The notes below the pieces were generated by a model that had not been told where the DNA came from, did no database searches, and was given only the letters and a program-made list of their open reading frames with translations. Below, piece by piece: positions 1 through 5,714 of a stretch of DNA of 5,860 nt; the stretch's first letter is position 1; the number at the start of each line of letters is the position of its first letter. Source of the stretch: Bacillota bacterium (GTDB lineage: Bacteria; Bacillota; Clostridia; Peptostreptococcales; Anaerovoracaceae); the NCBI GenBank assembly GCA_029219125.1, contig JAQXSU010000195.1:1-5860 (forward strand), written 5' to 3'. The position numbers and the translations under genes were made by a program.

Positions 1-3000
1 TCCATGATACCCAGATTATCCGAAATGAATATACCAGATACAATCAGTATTTTCGGGCGAAAAAAGGCGAGGCTTATCTGACCGCCAAGGATGAAGCCGA
101 TGGACAGAAGGCTCTGCTGGAAAACCGGAAACGACAGATGGAAGAACTGCATAATCGCCAGCAGCAGGATGAAGCGGCGCGGAATGCAGCGGAAGAAAGA
201 AGCCAGATCATCGCCGGACAGCTGGAAAGCCTGCAGGACATGGAACTGGAATCTGCGGCGGACCGGCGGATGCAGGCGGCATCAGAGCGGCAGATTGCTT
301 CCGAAAATGCGGACAGACTGGAAGAAAAACTGGAACGGAGCCGACAGCGGGTTCGGGAATTTGAATGCAATTTAAGAGACATCACCCAGTCCCGGGAACT
401 GTACAGAGACCGCCTGGCAGAAAAAAGACGGGAACTGGATGAACTACAGGAAACGGCCTGTCTGCCGATCCATGAAACGGTGATCGGGCAGTTGGATGCG
501 GAACAGTGCACAGAAGGTGCGATGATCCGCTCCGCTCTGAAAGAAAGAAAGGCTGCTGTCAGCGAAGGAATCCGCGTGCTCCGGGAGCAGAACGACTGCA
601 ATGAAAAATATGATGCGGCAGCAGAATATCTGCAGCAGATGCAGCGGGAAAAAAGCCTTGCGGATTCAGGTGTGGAAGCGGCAGCACAGTCGGCAGAACA
701 GTGCAGGGAGCAGCTGATTGAGGCATATTACCAACGAAACAGACAGTTTGAGGTGCTGCAGCTGGACAGCGATGTGATGCTGCAGATTGAGAATAAGATT
801 ACGGCTTTCGAAGGGACTGCCGATGGGCAGGAAATCCGTTCTACCGTGGAAAAAATCCGGGATCGCATCCGAACCGGTCTGAAAGAAAAACAGCTGGAAC
901 TGGAGCATCAGAATCTTCTCCTTCAGAAAGATCTGGCAGACAAGAAGAAAGAACTGCAGGAGCTTCTGACGAAAAAGGATATTCAGCCGCAGCGAAAAGA
1001 CCGGACGGAGGCAGTCCGCAGCAGGCTTCGCGACGCTGGCATTCCGTATACGGCATTTTTTGAGGCGGTGGAGTTTGCGGAGGGTCTCTCGGAGACGGCG
1101 CAAAATCTGCTGGAAGCACAGCTCTCGGATGCCGGGGTGCTGGATGCGCTGGTGGTTTCGGAGAAAGACTGGATGCGGATTCAGACAGAGTTCTCCGATG
1201 TGCAGGATGTCTTTCTGCGGGTCCGGGGTAAGGGCGGCAAGCCGTTCGGCGCTCTGACCGTCAGCGAGTCTCTGCCTCATGCACTGAAGCAGGAAACGAA
1301 TCGAATTCTGTGCCATATCCGTACAATGATGGGTGCGGCAGGTGCGTCTGCGCCTGAAACCGAGGAATACTTATACCTGGATGAGAGCGGTGTATTCCGC
1401 AACGGCGTGCTGTGCGGTGTTTCCTGTGAGGAAGATGCGGAAGGCTTCATCGGTGTTCTGGCCCGTGCCCGGAAGCGGAAACAGATGGAAGCACAGCTGC
1501 AGCAGGAAATTGACGAAATGGAAGAACGACGGCGGGAACTGACAACTGCTGTCGCAGAAATTCGTCAGAAGATGGAGCAGCTGCAGGAAGAGTACGAAAG
1601 CCTGCCGGATTTCGTCGGACTTTGCGATGCACTGGAACAGATTCGTCATGCTGTCTGGGAGCTGGAGCAGGTGGAAAAACAGCTCCGGGCAGCCCAGGAG
1701 GAAGAGGCAAGATGGAAGAGCAGAAAGACCGAGATCCTGCAGCGGGTGCTGGCTGTCTGCAGAAACCTGCCCTACAGCCGCAGCATCGAAAGCTACCTCG
1801 AAGCCGGGGATGTGCTGGAGGAATACAGTACTGCGTGGGGAAATACGTCTGAACTCCTTTCAAAACTGGAAAACCTGTCCATGCAGGTGAAGGCAGAAGA
1901 AAGCCGGATGGAACAGGAAGAGGAGACCATCGATGAGATTTCCCTGCAGCAGAGCATAGAAATCAGAAAAATCAAAAAGCTGGAAGTGCAGATTCAGGAA
2001 CTGGATGAATTCCTGAACCGGCCGGAAAACCAGGAAAAAGCGAAGAAAATTACAGAACTGAAAAAAGAAAAGCAGGAACTGGACGACCGGATCGGAACAC
2101 TCCGGGAAAGACTGGCAGTGGCGGCAAGCGACCTGGTGCGGCTTGCCGGAGAGCAGGCGGAAAGTGAAGAACACCTGGAAACGTATCTCGAAAGAGAAAA
2201 CGTGCTGCGTGGGTATTTTGCGGAGGAACTGGACCTGAAGCTGGTGATTGCCCAGGAAAACAGAACACTGGAGGACTGTGCCCGGGCGGCACAGGAAAAA
2301 CTCCGGGACAGCGACAAAGACCGGGAAGCTTCGGAACTGACGGCTGCATTCATGGGTGTATATCATAAATACAACGGCAGTCTGATTGCCTATGGAACGG
2401 CTTTGACAGAGTGGTTTGACGGAGAAAAAGGCGGTGCGCCGGTAGGGACGCTGCATAAACGGCATATTTTTACTGCGGTCTGGAACGGGAAAAAGATCGG
2501 GATGGAAGAGTTTCACGAAACGCTGAAAAAACAGATTGCCGAGACGGAGCTGCTGATTCAGCAGAAGGACCGGGAACTGTTTGAGGATATCCTTTCCAGG
2601 ACCCTGAGTCAGCAGCTGACAGACCGGATTGCCGAAAGCCGGCGCTGGGTTGCCGATATGTCGGCGCTGATGAAAAATATGGAAACCTCCATGGGCCTCC
2701 GCTTTTCGCTGGACTGGAAGGCAAAAGCGGCAGAAAATGACGAACAGCTGGATACCGTTGAGCTGGAAAAACTGCTTCTCCGAGACCGGAAGCTGATGAC
2801 TGCGGCGGATATGGAACGGGTTGCGGCTCATTTCCGGAGCAAAATCCGCCAGGAAAAACTTCGTGCCGAGGAGGCGGAGGAGCCGGTCAACTATATGGAT
2901 CTGGTGCGGGATGCCCTGGATTATCGAAAGTGGTTCGAATTCCAGATGTCCTATTACCGCGGCGAGGATTCAAAAAAGACACTGACCGACAGTGCCTTCA

Positions 3001-3335
3001 ACAAGTTCAGCGGCGGAGAGAAGGCCATGGCCATGTATGTTCCGCTGCTGGCGGCACTGAATGCCCAGTATCAGAAGGCAGCAAAGGAGGATCATCCCCG
3101 GATTGTCGCCATGGACGAAGCGTTCGCCGGAGTTGACGATAAGAATATCAGCAGCATGTTTGAACTGGTGGGGCAGCTGGATTTTGATTATATCATGAAT
3201 TCCCAGTCTCTGTGGGGCTGCTACGAAACTGTGCCGGCTCTGCGGATTTCAGAAATGCACCGGCCGGGAAATTCACAGATTGTTACGATCATTCACTATA
3301 CATGGAACGGAAAGGAACGGATACTGGATGCCTGA
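1..3335 (+). CDS. jetC: Wadjet SMC-like ATPase JetC (TIGR02680 family), 5'-truncated by window edge
   Basis: The reading frame is open from base 3 to the TGA at 3333-3335, about 1110 residues; the internal ATG at 138 is not the start. Family members usually have roughly 1300-1400 residues, so about 250 N-terminal residues, including Walker A, lie outside the window. Seen, numbering from base 3: a long Glu/Gln/Arg/Leu-rich coiled coil to about residue 340; a globular hinge-like section at about 345-495 (starts AGIPYTAFFEAVEFAEGL, contains LLEAQLSDAGVLDALVVSE, ends near FIGVLARARKRK); a returning coiled coil to about 785; then the C-terminal ATPase half with signature FSGGE (3006-3020) and Walker B IVAMDE (3102-3119) followed by AFAGVDD. 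Family knowledge: this is the motor subunit of the Wadjet/MksBEFG SMC complex, which extrudes DNA and directs plasmid cleavage. The subtype is the non-type-I set with DUF2397/DUF2398/DUF2399 partners; I do not assign a type number. Both visible ATPase motifs are intact, so it looks functional. SbcC or RecN are less likely because of the hinge sequence and the jetD neighbour. Confidence 0.9.
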   Translation, partial: HDTQIIRNEYTRYNQYFRAKKGEAYLTAKDEADGQKALLENRKRQMEELHNRQQQDEAARNAAEERSQIIAGQLESLQDMELESAADRRMQAASERQIASENADRLEEKLERSRQRVREFECNLRDITQSRELYRDRLAEKRRELDELQETACLPIHETVIGQLDAEQCTEGAMIRSALKERKAAVSEGIRVLREQNDCNEKYDAAAEYLQQMQREKSLADSGVEAAAQSAEQCREQLIEAYYQRNRQFEVLQLDSDVMLQIENKITAFEGTADGQEIRSTVEKIRDRIRTGLKEKQLELEHQNLLLQKDLADKKKELQELLTKKDIQPQRKDRTEAVRSRLRDAGIPYTAFFEAVEFAEGLSETAQNLLEAQLSDAGVLDALVVSEKDWMRIQTEFSDVQDVFLRVRGKGGKPFGALTVSESLPHALKQETNRILCHIRTMMGAAGASAPETEEYLYLDESGVFRNGVLCGVSCEEDAEGFIGVLARARKRKQMEAQLQQEIDEMEERRRELTTAVAEIRQKMEQLQEEYESLPDFVGLCDALEQIRHAVWELEQVEKQLRAAQEEEARWKSRKTEILQRVLAVCRNLPYSRSIESYLEAGDVLEEYSTAWGNTSELLSKLENLSMQVKAEESRMEQEEETIDEISLQQSIEIRKIKKLEVQIQELDEFLNRPENQEKAKKITELKKEKQELDDRIGTLRERLAVAASDLVRLAGEQAESEEHLETYLERENVLRGYFAEELDLKLVIAQENRTLEDCARAAQEKLRDSDKDREASELTAAFMGVYHKYNGSLIAYGTALTEWFDGEKGGAPVGTLHKRHIFTAVWNGKKIGMEEFHETLKKQIAETELLIQQKDRELFEDILSRTLSQQLTDRIAESRRWVADMSALMKNMETSMGLRFSLDWKAKAAENDEQLDTVELEKLLLRDRKLMTAADMERVAAHFRSKIRQEKLRAEEAEEPVNYMDLVRDALDYRKWFEFQMSYYRGEDSKKTLTDSAFNKFSGGEKAMAMYVPLLAALNAQYQKAAKEDHPRIVAMDEAFAGVDDKNISSMFELVGQLDFDYIMNSQSLWGCYETVPALRISEMHRPGNSQIVTIIHYTWNGKERILDA

Positions 3336-4779
3336 CAGCAGGAAGGAAGCATACGAATATTTCAGGAAGACACCTGGGTTTGACCGGTGTTTTCAGCAGC
3401 TCAGAAAAAAATGGAATTCCTATGGGCGTGGGGCGGGCATTGTGAAGCTGGAAAACGCTTCGGAAAAAGAACGGCGTGCTCTGGAAGGTTTTTTCGGCAA
3501 GTCGTTTGCCGGAAAGAAAGGAGATATTCTGTCTTTTTCGGTGCAGTCATTTGAAGCGGCACTGAAAGAGACGGCATATGGGGACCTGAATCTGCAGCAG
3601 CTGCTTGAACTGTACTTCGGCGAACCGATGCAGACCAATGCGGCCCGGAAAGCAGAACGGGAGGAAAAAATCCGGTTGTTTTTCGAAGAGTGCCGACAGT
3701 TTTTCCTGCACAGGGAAAGCGAGACCAGTGAGACAAGTGTGACGAGTGAGACAGCCGGGACGGCAGCGGACTGGATTGAAGCTGTCTTTCAAGAGAAGAA
3801 ATACGGGTATCAACTCATTCTGAAGGAATGGAACCGAAATCCGAAGAATGCGGAGAGACTGGTTCGAATTGTTGGAAAAGCGCTGGATATGGTGGTGCCG
3901 GGAGAAGTGCCGACTGGTGAGGAGGCGAGCGGCGAGGAACCACCGGGTGGCGAAGAAGCACCGAGTGGTGAGGAAACACCGGGAGCTGCTGCCTCTGCTG
4001 GCGGCGGTGTCATGTTGGCGGTTCTGGCTGCCAGGGTTTCCGGCGATCCCCATTGCTTTGATCGAGGAACTGCGGCTGGGCAGCTGCTGGTCTGCGGTCT
4101 GTGCCGGGATGCCGGTGAGGAAATGCCGTCCAATGCGGAAGAACTGTCTGCGCTGTATCTGCGATACGGGATTCAGATGGATGAGATCTCCAGCATGGTT
4201 GCCGTGTCAGGGCTTCATCTGGAGCAAAACGGAAAGCTGCATCCAGGGGTGGAGGGTTTCCTGCAGGTGTGGGAACCTTTTCTTCTCATGCAGAAAAATC
4301 TGGACGGCGTGACCCGTGCTTATGGAACAGGAAATTACGTATTTGTGGTGGAAAATGAGATGGTTTTCAGCCATCTGTGTGAACAGTGCCGCCAGTTGCC
4401 GGATAACTGCCGGCCTGCGCTGATTTGCACCATGGGACAGCCGCGGAAAGCAGCATGGCAGATGCTGGATCTCCTTGCCGCGGAAAATCCGAAGATTTTC
4501 TATGCAGGGGATCTGGATCCGGAAGGCATGGATATCGCAGATCGGATGTGGAAACGGTATCCGGGGCAGGTGATTCTTTGGCGGATGAGCCCGGAAGATT
4601 ATGAAAAATCCAGGTCTGAAGAGGACATCAGCGAACGGCGTCTTTCCATACTGAACAGACTGCAGAATCCGCTGCTCCGGTCAACTGCAGAACTGATTCA
4701 AAAAGAAAAAAAAGCCGGATACCAGGAAGCGCTTCTGGATGAAATGCTTCATGATATCCGGGATTGCATGTGTCGATAG
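3328..4779 (+). CDS. jetD: Wadjet Toprim nuclease subunit JetD (DUF2399/TIGR02679 family)
   Basis: Protein of 483 residues. I choose the ATG at 3328 because it overlaps the jetC stop (ATGCCTGA), AAAGGA lies upstream at 3311-3316, and MPDSRKEAYEYF begins the family-like N-terminus; an in-frame ATG at 3280 would overlap jetC by 56 bases. The N-terminal part (about 1-120) resembles the family's DNA-binding arm. GDPHCFDRG at 239-247 is a family-typical block. The C-terminal part is Toprim-like: Glu342/Glu344 in VVENEMVF, CTMGQP ending at residue 372, and Asp395/Asp397 in AGDLDPEGMDIAD, the expected metal-binding acidic residues. In studied Wadjet systems JetD is a topoisomerase-VI-like nuclease that cuts closed circular plasmid DNA once the SMC complex stalls. 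Translation is probably coupled to jetC. Oddities are two low-complexity repeat tracts (residues 132-143 and 195-217) which probably lie in a linker and make the protein longer than usual relatives. The catalytic residues appear intact. Confidence 0.88.
   Translation: MPDSRKEAYEYFRKTPGFDRCFQQLRKKWNSYGRGAGIVKLENASEKERRALEGFFGKSFAGKKGDILSFSVQSFEAALKETAYGDLNLQQLLELYFGEPMQTNAARKAEREEKIRLFFEECRQFFLHRESETSETSVTSETAGTAADWIEAVFQEKKYGYQLILKEWNRNPKNAERLVRIVGKALDMVVPGEVPTGEEASGEEPPGGEEAPSGEETPGAAASAGGGVMLAVLAARVSGDPHCFDRGTAAGQLLVCGLCRDAGEEMPSNAEELSALYLRYGIQMDEISSMVAVSGLHLEQNGKLHPGVEGFLQVWEPFLLMQKNLDGVTRAYGTGNYVFVVENEMVFSHLCEQCRQLPDNCRPALICTMGQPRKAAWQMLDLLAAENPKIFYAGDLDPEGMDIADRMWKRYPGQVILWRMSPEDYEKSRSEEDISERRLSILNRLQNPLLRSTAELIQKEKKAGYQEALLDEMLHDIRDCMCR
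3721..3756 (+). repeat. Ser/Thr/Glu tandem repeat inside jetD
   Basis: Two imperfect 18-base copies (3721-3738 and 3739-3756) encode ETSETS and VTSETA, themselves built from a 9-base ETS-type unit. The reading frame is kept. The tract sits at about residues 132-143 of JetD, just before a conserved-looking tryptophan segment, so it probably marks a flexible linker. Confidence 0.7.
3910..3984 (+). repeat. Pro/Gly/Glu-rich in-frame tandem repeat inside jetD
   Basis: Four consecutive units encode PTGEEA (3910-3927), SGEEP (3928-3942), PGGEEA (3943-3960) and PSGEET (3961-3978), followed by PG and an Ala/Gly run. Units are 18 or 15 bases, so length changes preserve the frame. The tract lies at JetD residues 195-217, directly before the conserved GDPH block, and looks like an expanded acidic linker between the N-terminal and Toprim parts. 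Slippage expansion is an inference from the repeat structure. Confidence 0.8.
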
Positions 4780-4783
4780 AGGA

Positions 4784-5320
4784 CTACTTCCCCATCTTCA
4801 CGGCCTTGGCTTCGGCCTTCCGTTTCTTCTCGTCCTTTTTCGCTTCTTTTTTCTCTTCAGAGCATTTCTCCGCATCGATGGCCAGGACTACCATGAGAGC
4901 ATCCAGGGCATCGGCTTCATTCTCCACCTCGATGACATAGGTATCGGTCAGGCGGAGCAGCTTCTTGTAGATGGCGGCGACCCGGCGGCCCTTCTTATCC
5001 CGGATGGAGTAGTCCCATTCCAGCCAGTTGCCGTCAATGTCCCATCCGTTGAAGTCAATCTTGAATTTCGGCCGGATGACTGTCAGCTTCTTCGTGATGG
5101 TACCCACTTTTTCGCGATCTTTGAACAGGTTGAATTGGGGAAGGATGTCCACGATTTTTTCCCGGACCATGCCAATCTCGCTGCCTGCCGCATTATAAAT
5201 GACCAGCTTATGACCCCAGGACAGCTTGCCCTTCACTTTGAAATAAATATTTCCGTCTTCATCATAGACGTTGAAGCTGTCAAACCAGCTGATCAGTCTT
5301 TCTTTCAGAATCAGTTTCAT
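4784..5320 (-). CDS. LURP-one-related (LOR, tubby-like/YxjI-type) protein
   Basis: Protein of 178 residues. The start at 5320 is fixed by AAAGGAG (complement of 5330-5336) with a 9-base spacer and by the promoter upstream. Residues about 1-150 match the LOR/DUF567 pattern of short beta strands: MKLILKERLISWFDSFNVYD, then DGNIYFKVKGKLSWGHKLVI, a central VGTITKKLTVIRPKFKIDF, and a closing helix in ENEADALDALMVVLAIDA. That layout, a beta-barrel around a hydrophobic helix, is the tubby-like fold; B. subtilis YxjI is a known bacterial relative. The biochemical role is unknown, and lipid or membrane association is only suggested by the fold. Residues 151-178 form a strongly Lys/Glu/Ala-rich tail, basic at the very end. 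There is no signal peptide or transmembrane segment, so it is probably cytosolic. It converges on jetD with a four-base gap; nothing shows that it belongs to the Wadjet system. Confidence 0.82.
   Translation of the reverse strand: MKLILKERLISWFDSFNVYDEDGNIYFKVKGKLSWGHKLVIYNAAGSEIGMVREKIVDILPQFNLFKDREKVGTITKKLTVIRPKFKIDFNGWDIDGNWLEWDYSIRDKKGRRVAAIYKKLLRLTDTYVIEVENEADALDALMVVLAIDAEKCSEEKKEAKKDEKKRKAEAKAVKMGK
4800..4840 (+). terminator. possible weak terminator for the jet operon, inside the LOR gene 3' end
   Basis: Twenty bases past the jetD stop, ACGG (4800-4803) can pair with CCGT (4820-4823), and GGC (4808-4810) with GCC (4815-4817) around a TTCG tetraloop. The stem is broken by an asymmetric internal loop, and a pyrimidine-rich run with T stretches follows. 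It overlaps the Lys/Ala-rich tail codons of the convergent gene, so the structure may be a coding by-product. No better terminator is visible at the end of either convergent gene. Confidence 0.22.
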
Positions 5321-5373
5321 GAACGTAATCTCCTTTATGCGGTGGATTTCATTTCGTGCATTTTCATATAGAA

Positions 5374-5402
5374 ACTATACCATTTTTTCGTTCCGGATTC
5401 AA
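5374..5402 (-). promoter_or_regulatory. sigma-A promoter of the LOR gene
   Basis: On the minus strand, TTGAAT (complement of 5397-5402) and TATAGT (complement of 5374-5379) are separated by exactly 17 bases, with TGG just before the -10. Transcription would start near 5367, giving a leader of about 46 bases that carries the AAAGGAG site. Confidence 0.7.
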
Positions 5403-5419
5403 GTGCAGAATGGGTGCAG
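5403..5419. repeat. GTGCAG direct repeat next to the LOR promoter
   Basis: GTGCAG occurs at 5403-5408 and 5414-5419, an 11-base period (one helical turn), immediately upstream of the LOR -35 hexamer. The position suits a transcription activator binding two half-sites, but two hexamers could also match by chance. Confidence 0.35.
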
Positions 5420-5422
5420 TCC

Positions 5423-5451
5423 GTTTTATTGGACAGGCGGTGTGAGACAAT
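5423..5451 (+). promoter_or_regulatory. weak candidate promoter for the 27-codon ORF
   Basis: GACAAT at 5446-5451, preceded by TG at 5443-5444, is an extended -10-like element. The matching -35 (GTTTTA, 5423-5428) is poor. If used, transcription would start near 5458, placing the whole heptamer array in the 5' leader of the small ORF. TTGGAC at 5429-5434 is too close to pair with this -10. Confidence 0.25.
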
Positions 5452-5466
5452 AAAGTCAGAAAAAAC

Positions 5467-5508
5467 ATCAGGTATCAGATATCAGACAACAGATAACAGA
5501 TAACAGAT
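5467..5508 (+). repeat. six-copy heptamer tandem array
   Basis: Six contiguous 7-base units: ATCAGGT, ATCAGAT, ATCAGAC, then three identical AACAGAT copies; consensus AWCAGAT. The array ends five bases before the ribosome binding site of the small ORF at 5530. It is outside any supported coding region. A run of identical units next to a translation start is a candidate for length variation by slipped-strand mispairing; that is inference. Confidence 0.9.
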
Positions 5509-5513
5509 CAGAA

Positions 5514-5521
5514 AAGGGAGG
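5514..5521 (+). promoter_or_regulatory. strong ribosome binding site of the small ORF
   Basis: AAGGGAGG lies eight bases before the ATG at 5530. It is a near-perfect Shine-Dalgarno match at optimal spacing, and is the main reason for believing the very short ORF is translated. Confidence 0.65.
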
Positions 5522-5529
5522 ACGAGACG

Positions 5530-5613
5530 ATGACTGACAGAATGATCCACATTACCGAATATGTACTTTCCGTAATCGCATGTGCACTGGTGCTACATAT
5601 CTGGATCTGGTAG
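5530..5613 (+). CDS. 27-residue putative single-span membrane peptide
   Basis: ATG at 5530 to TAG at 5611-5613. Residues 1-10 are polar with mixed charge (Asp3, Arg4, His7, Glu10); residues 11-27 are almost entirely hydrophobic (YVLSVIACALVLHIWIW), with Cys18 and a Trp-Ile-Trp C-terminus. That is long enough for one short membrane span. Support comes from the strong AAGGGAGG site eight bases upstream and from an otherwise geneless interval. I recognise no family. In size and shape it resembles type I toxin peptides or small regulatory membrane proteins, but no antisense RNA promoter is evident, so no function is assigned. A chance ORF in a leader, or a leader peptide for the downstream kinase, are alternatives. 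No intrinsic terminator separates it from the kinase promoter. Confidence 0.5.
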   Translation: MTDRMIHITEYVLSVIACALVLHIWIW

Positions 5614-5628
5614 GTTATGAAAAAACAC

Positions 5629-5657
5629 TTAACAAATCCGCCCGGGTATGATACAAT
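5629..5657 (+). promoter_or_regulatory. extended -10 sigma-A promoter of the kinase gene
   Basis: TTAACA (5629-5634), a 17-base spacer, then TACAAT (5652-5657) preceded by TG at 5649-5650, making a TGn extended -10. Transcription would start near 5664, giving a leader of about 50 bases before the ATG at 5715. Confidence 0.72.
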
Positions 5658-5673
5658 GAATCGTACATTGTAT
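5651..5673. promoter_or_regulatory. perfect inverted repeat over the kinase promoter: candidate operator
   Basis: ATACAATG (5651-5658) and CATTGTAT (5666-5673) are exact reverse complements around seven bases. The left arm covers the -10 hexamer and the right arm covers the predicted transcription start, the usual place for a repressor operator. No T-run follows, so it is not a terminator. The cognate regulator cannot be named; a MarR- or TetR-type dimer would suit the geometry. Confidence 0.55.
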
Positions 5674-5714
5674 ATTATTTGACAAACAACACGGAAAGGA
5701 CCGGTACGACGGAT

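Noticed and set aside
74..601. Minus-strand Ser/Arg-rich open frame opposite the jetC start
   Set aside because: Low-complexity Ser/Cys/Arg product typical of the reverse of coiled-coil codons; the plus-strand jetC frame spans it.
1860..2831. 323-codon minus-strand open frame opposite jetC
   Set aside because: Its Phe/Gln/His-rich composition is the antisense shadow of the Glu/Lys/Leu-rich coiled coil; it shows no recognisable domain and lies wholly within the well-supported jetC frame.
3280..3327. Upstream in-frame ATG extending jetD by 16 residues
   Set aside because: It would overlap jetC by 56 bases, and the family-like N-terminus begins at the 3328 ATG with its AAAGGA site.
4739..5371. 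210-codon plus-strand open frame across the LOR gene
   Set aside because: It is antisense to a protein with clear LOR features, promoter and ribosome binding site; it overlaps the end of jetD and has no ribosome binding site of its own.
5467..5508. Heptamer array considered as a CRISPR array
   Set aside because: Units are 7 bases and contiguous, without spacers; a CRISPR needs repeats of about 23 or more bases separated by unique spacers.
5651..5673. Palindrome considered as an intrinsic terminator for the small ORF
   Set aside because: The stem is AT-rich, no T-run follows, and it overlaps a good promoter -10, so an operator fits better.
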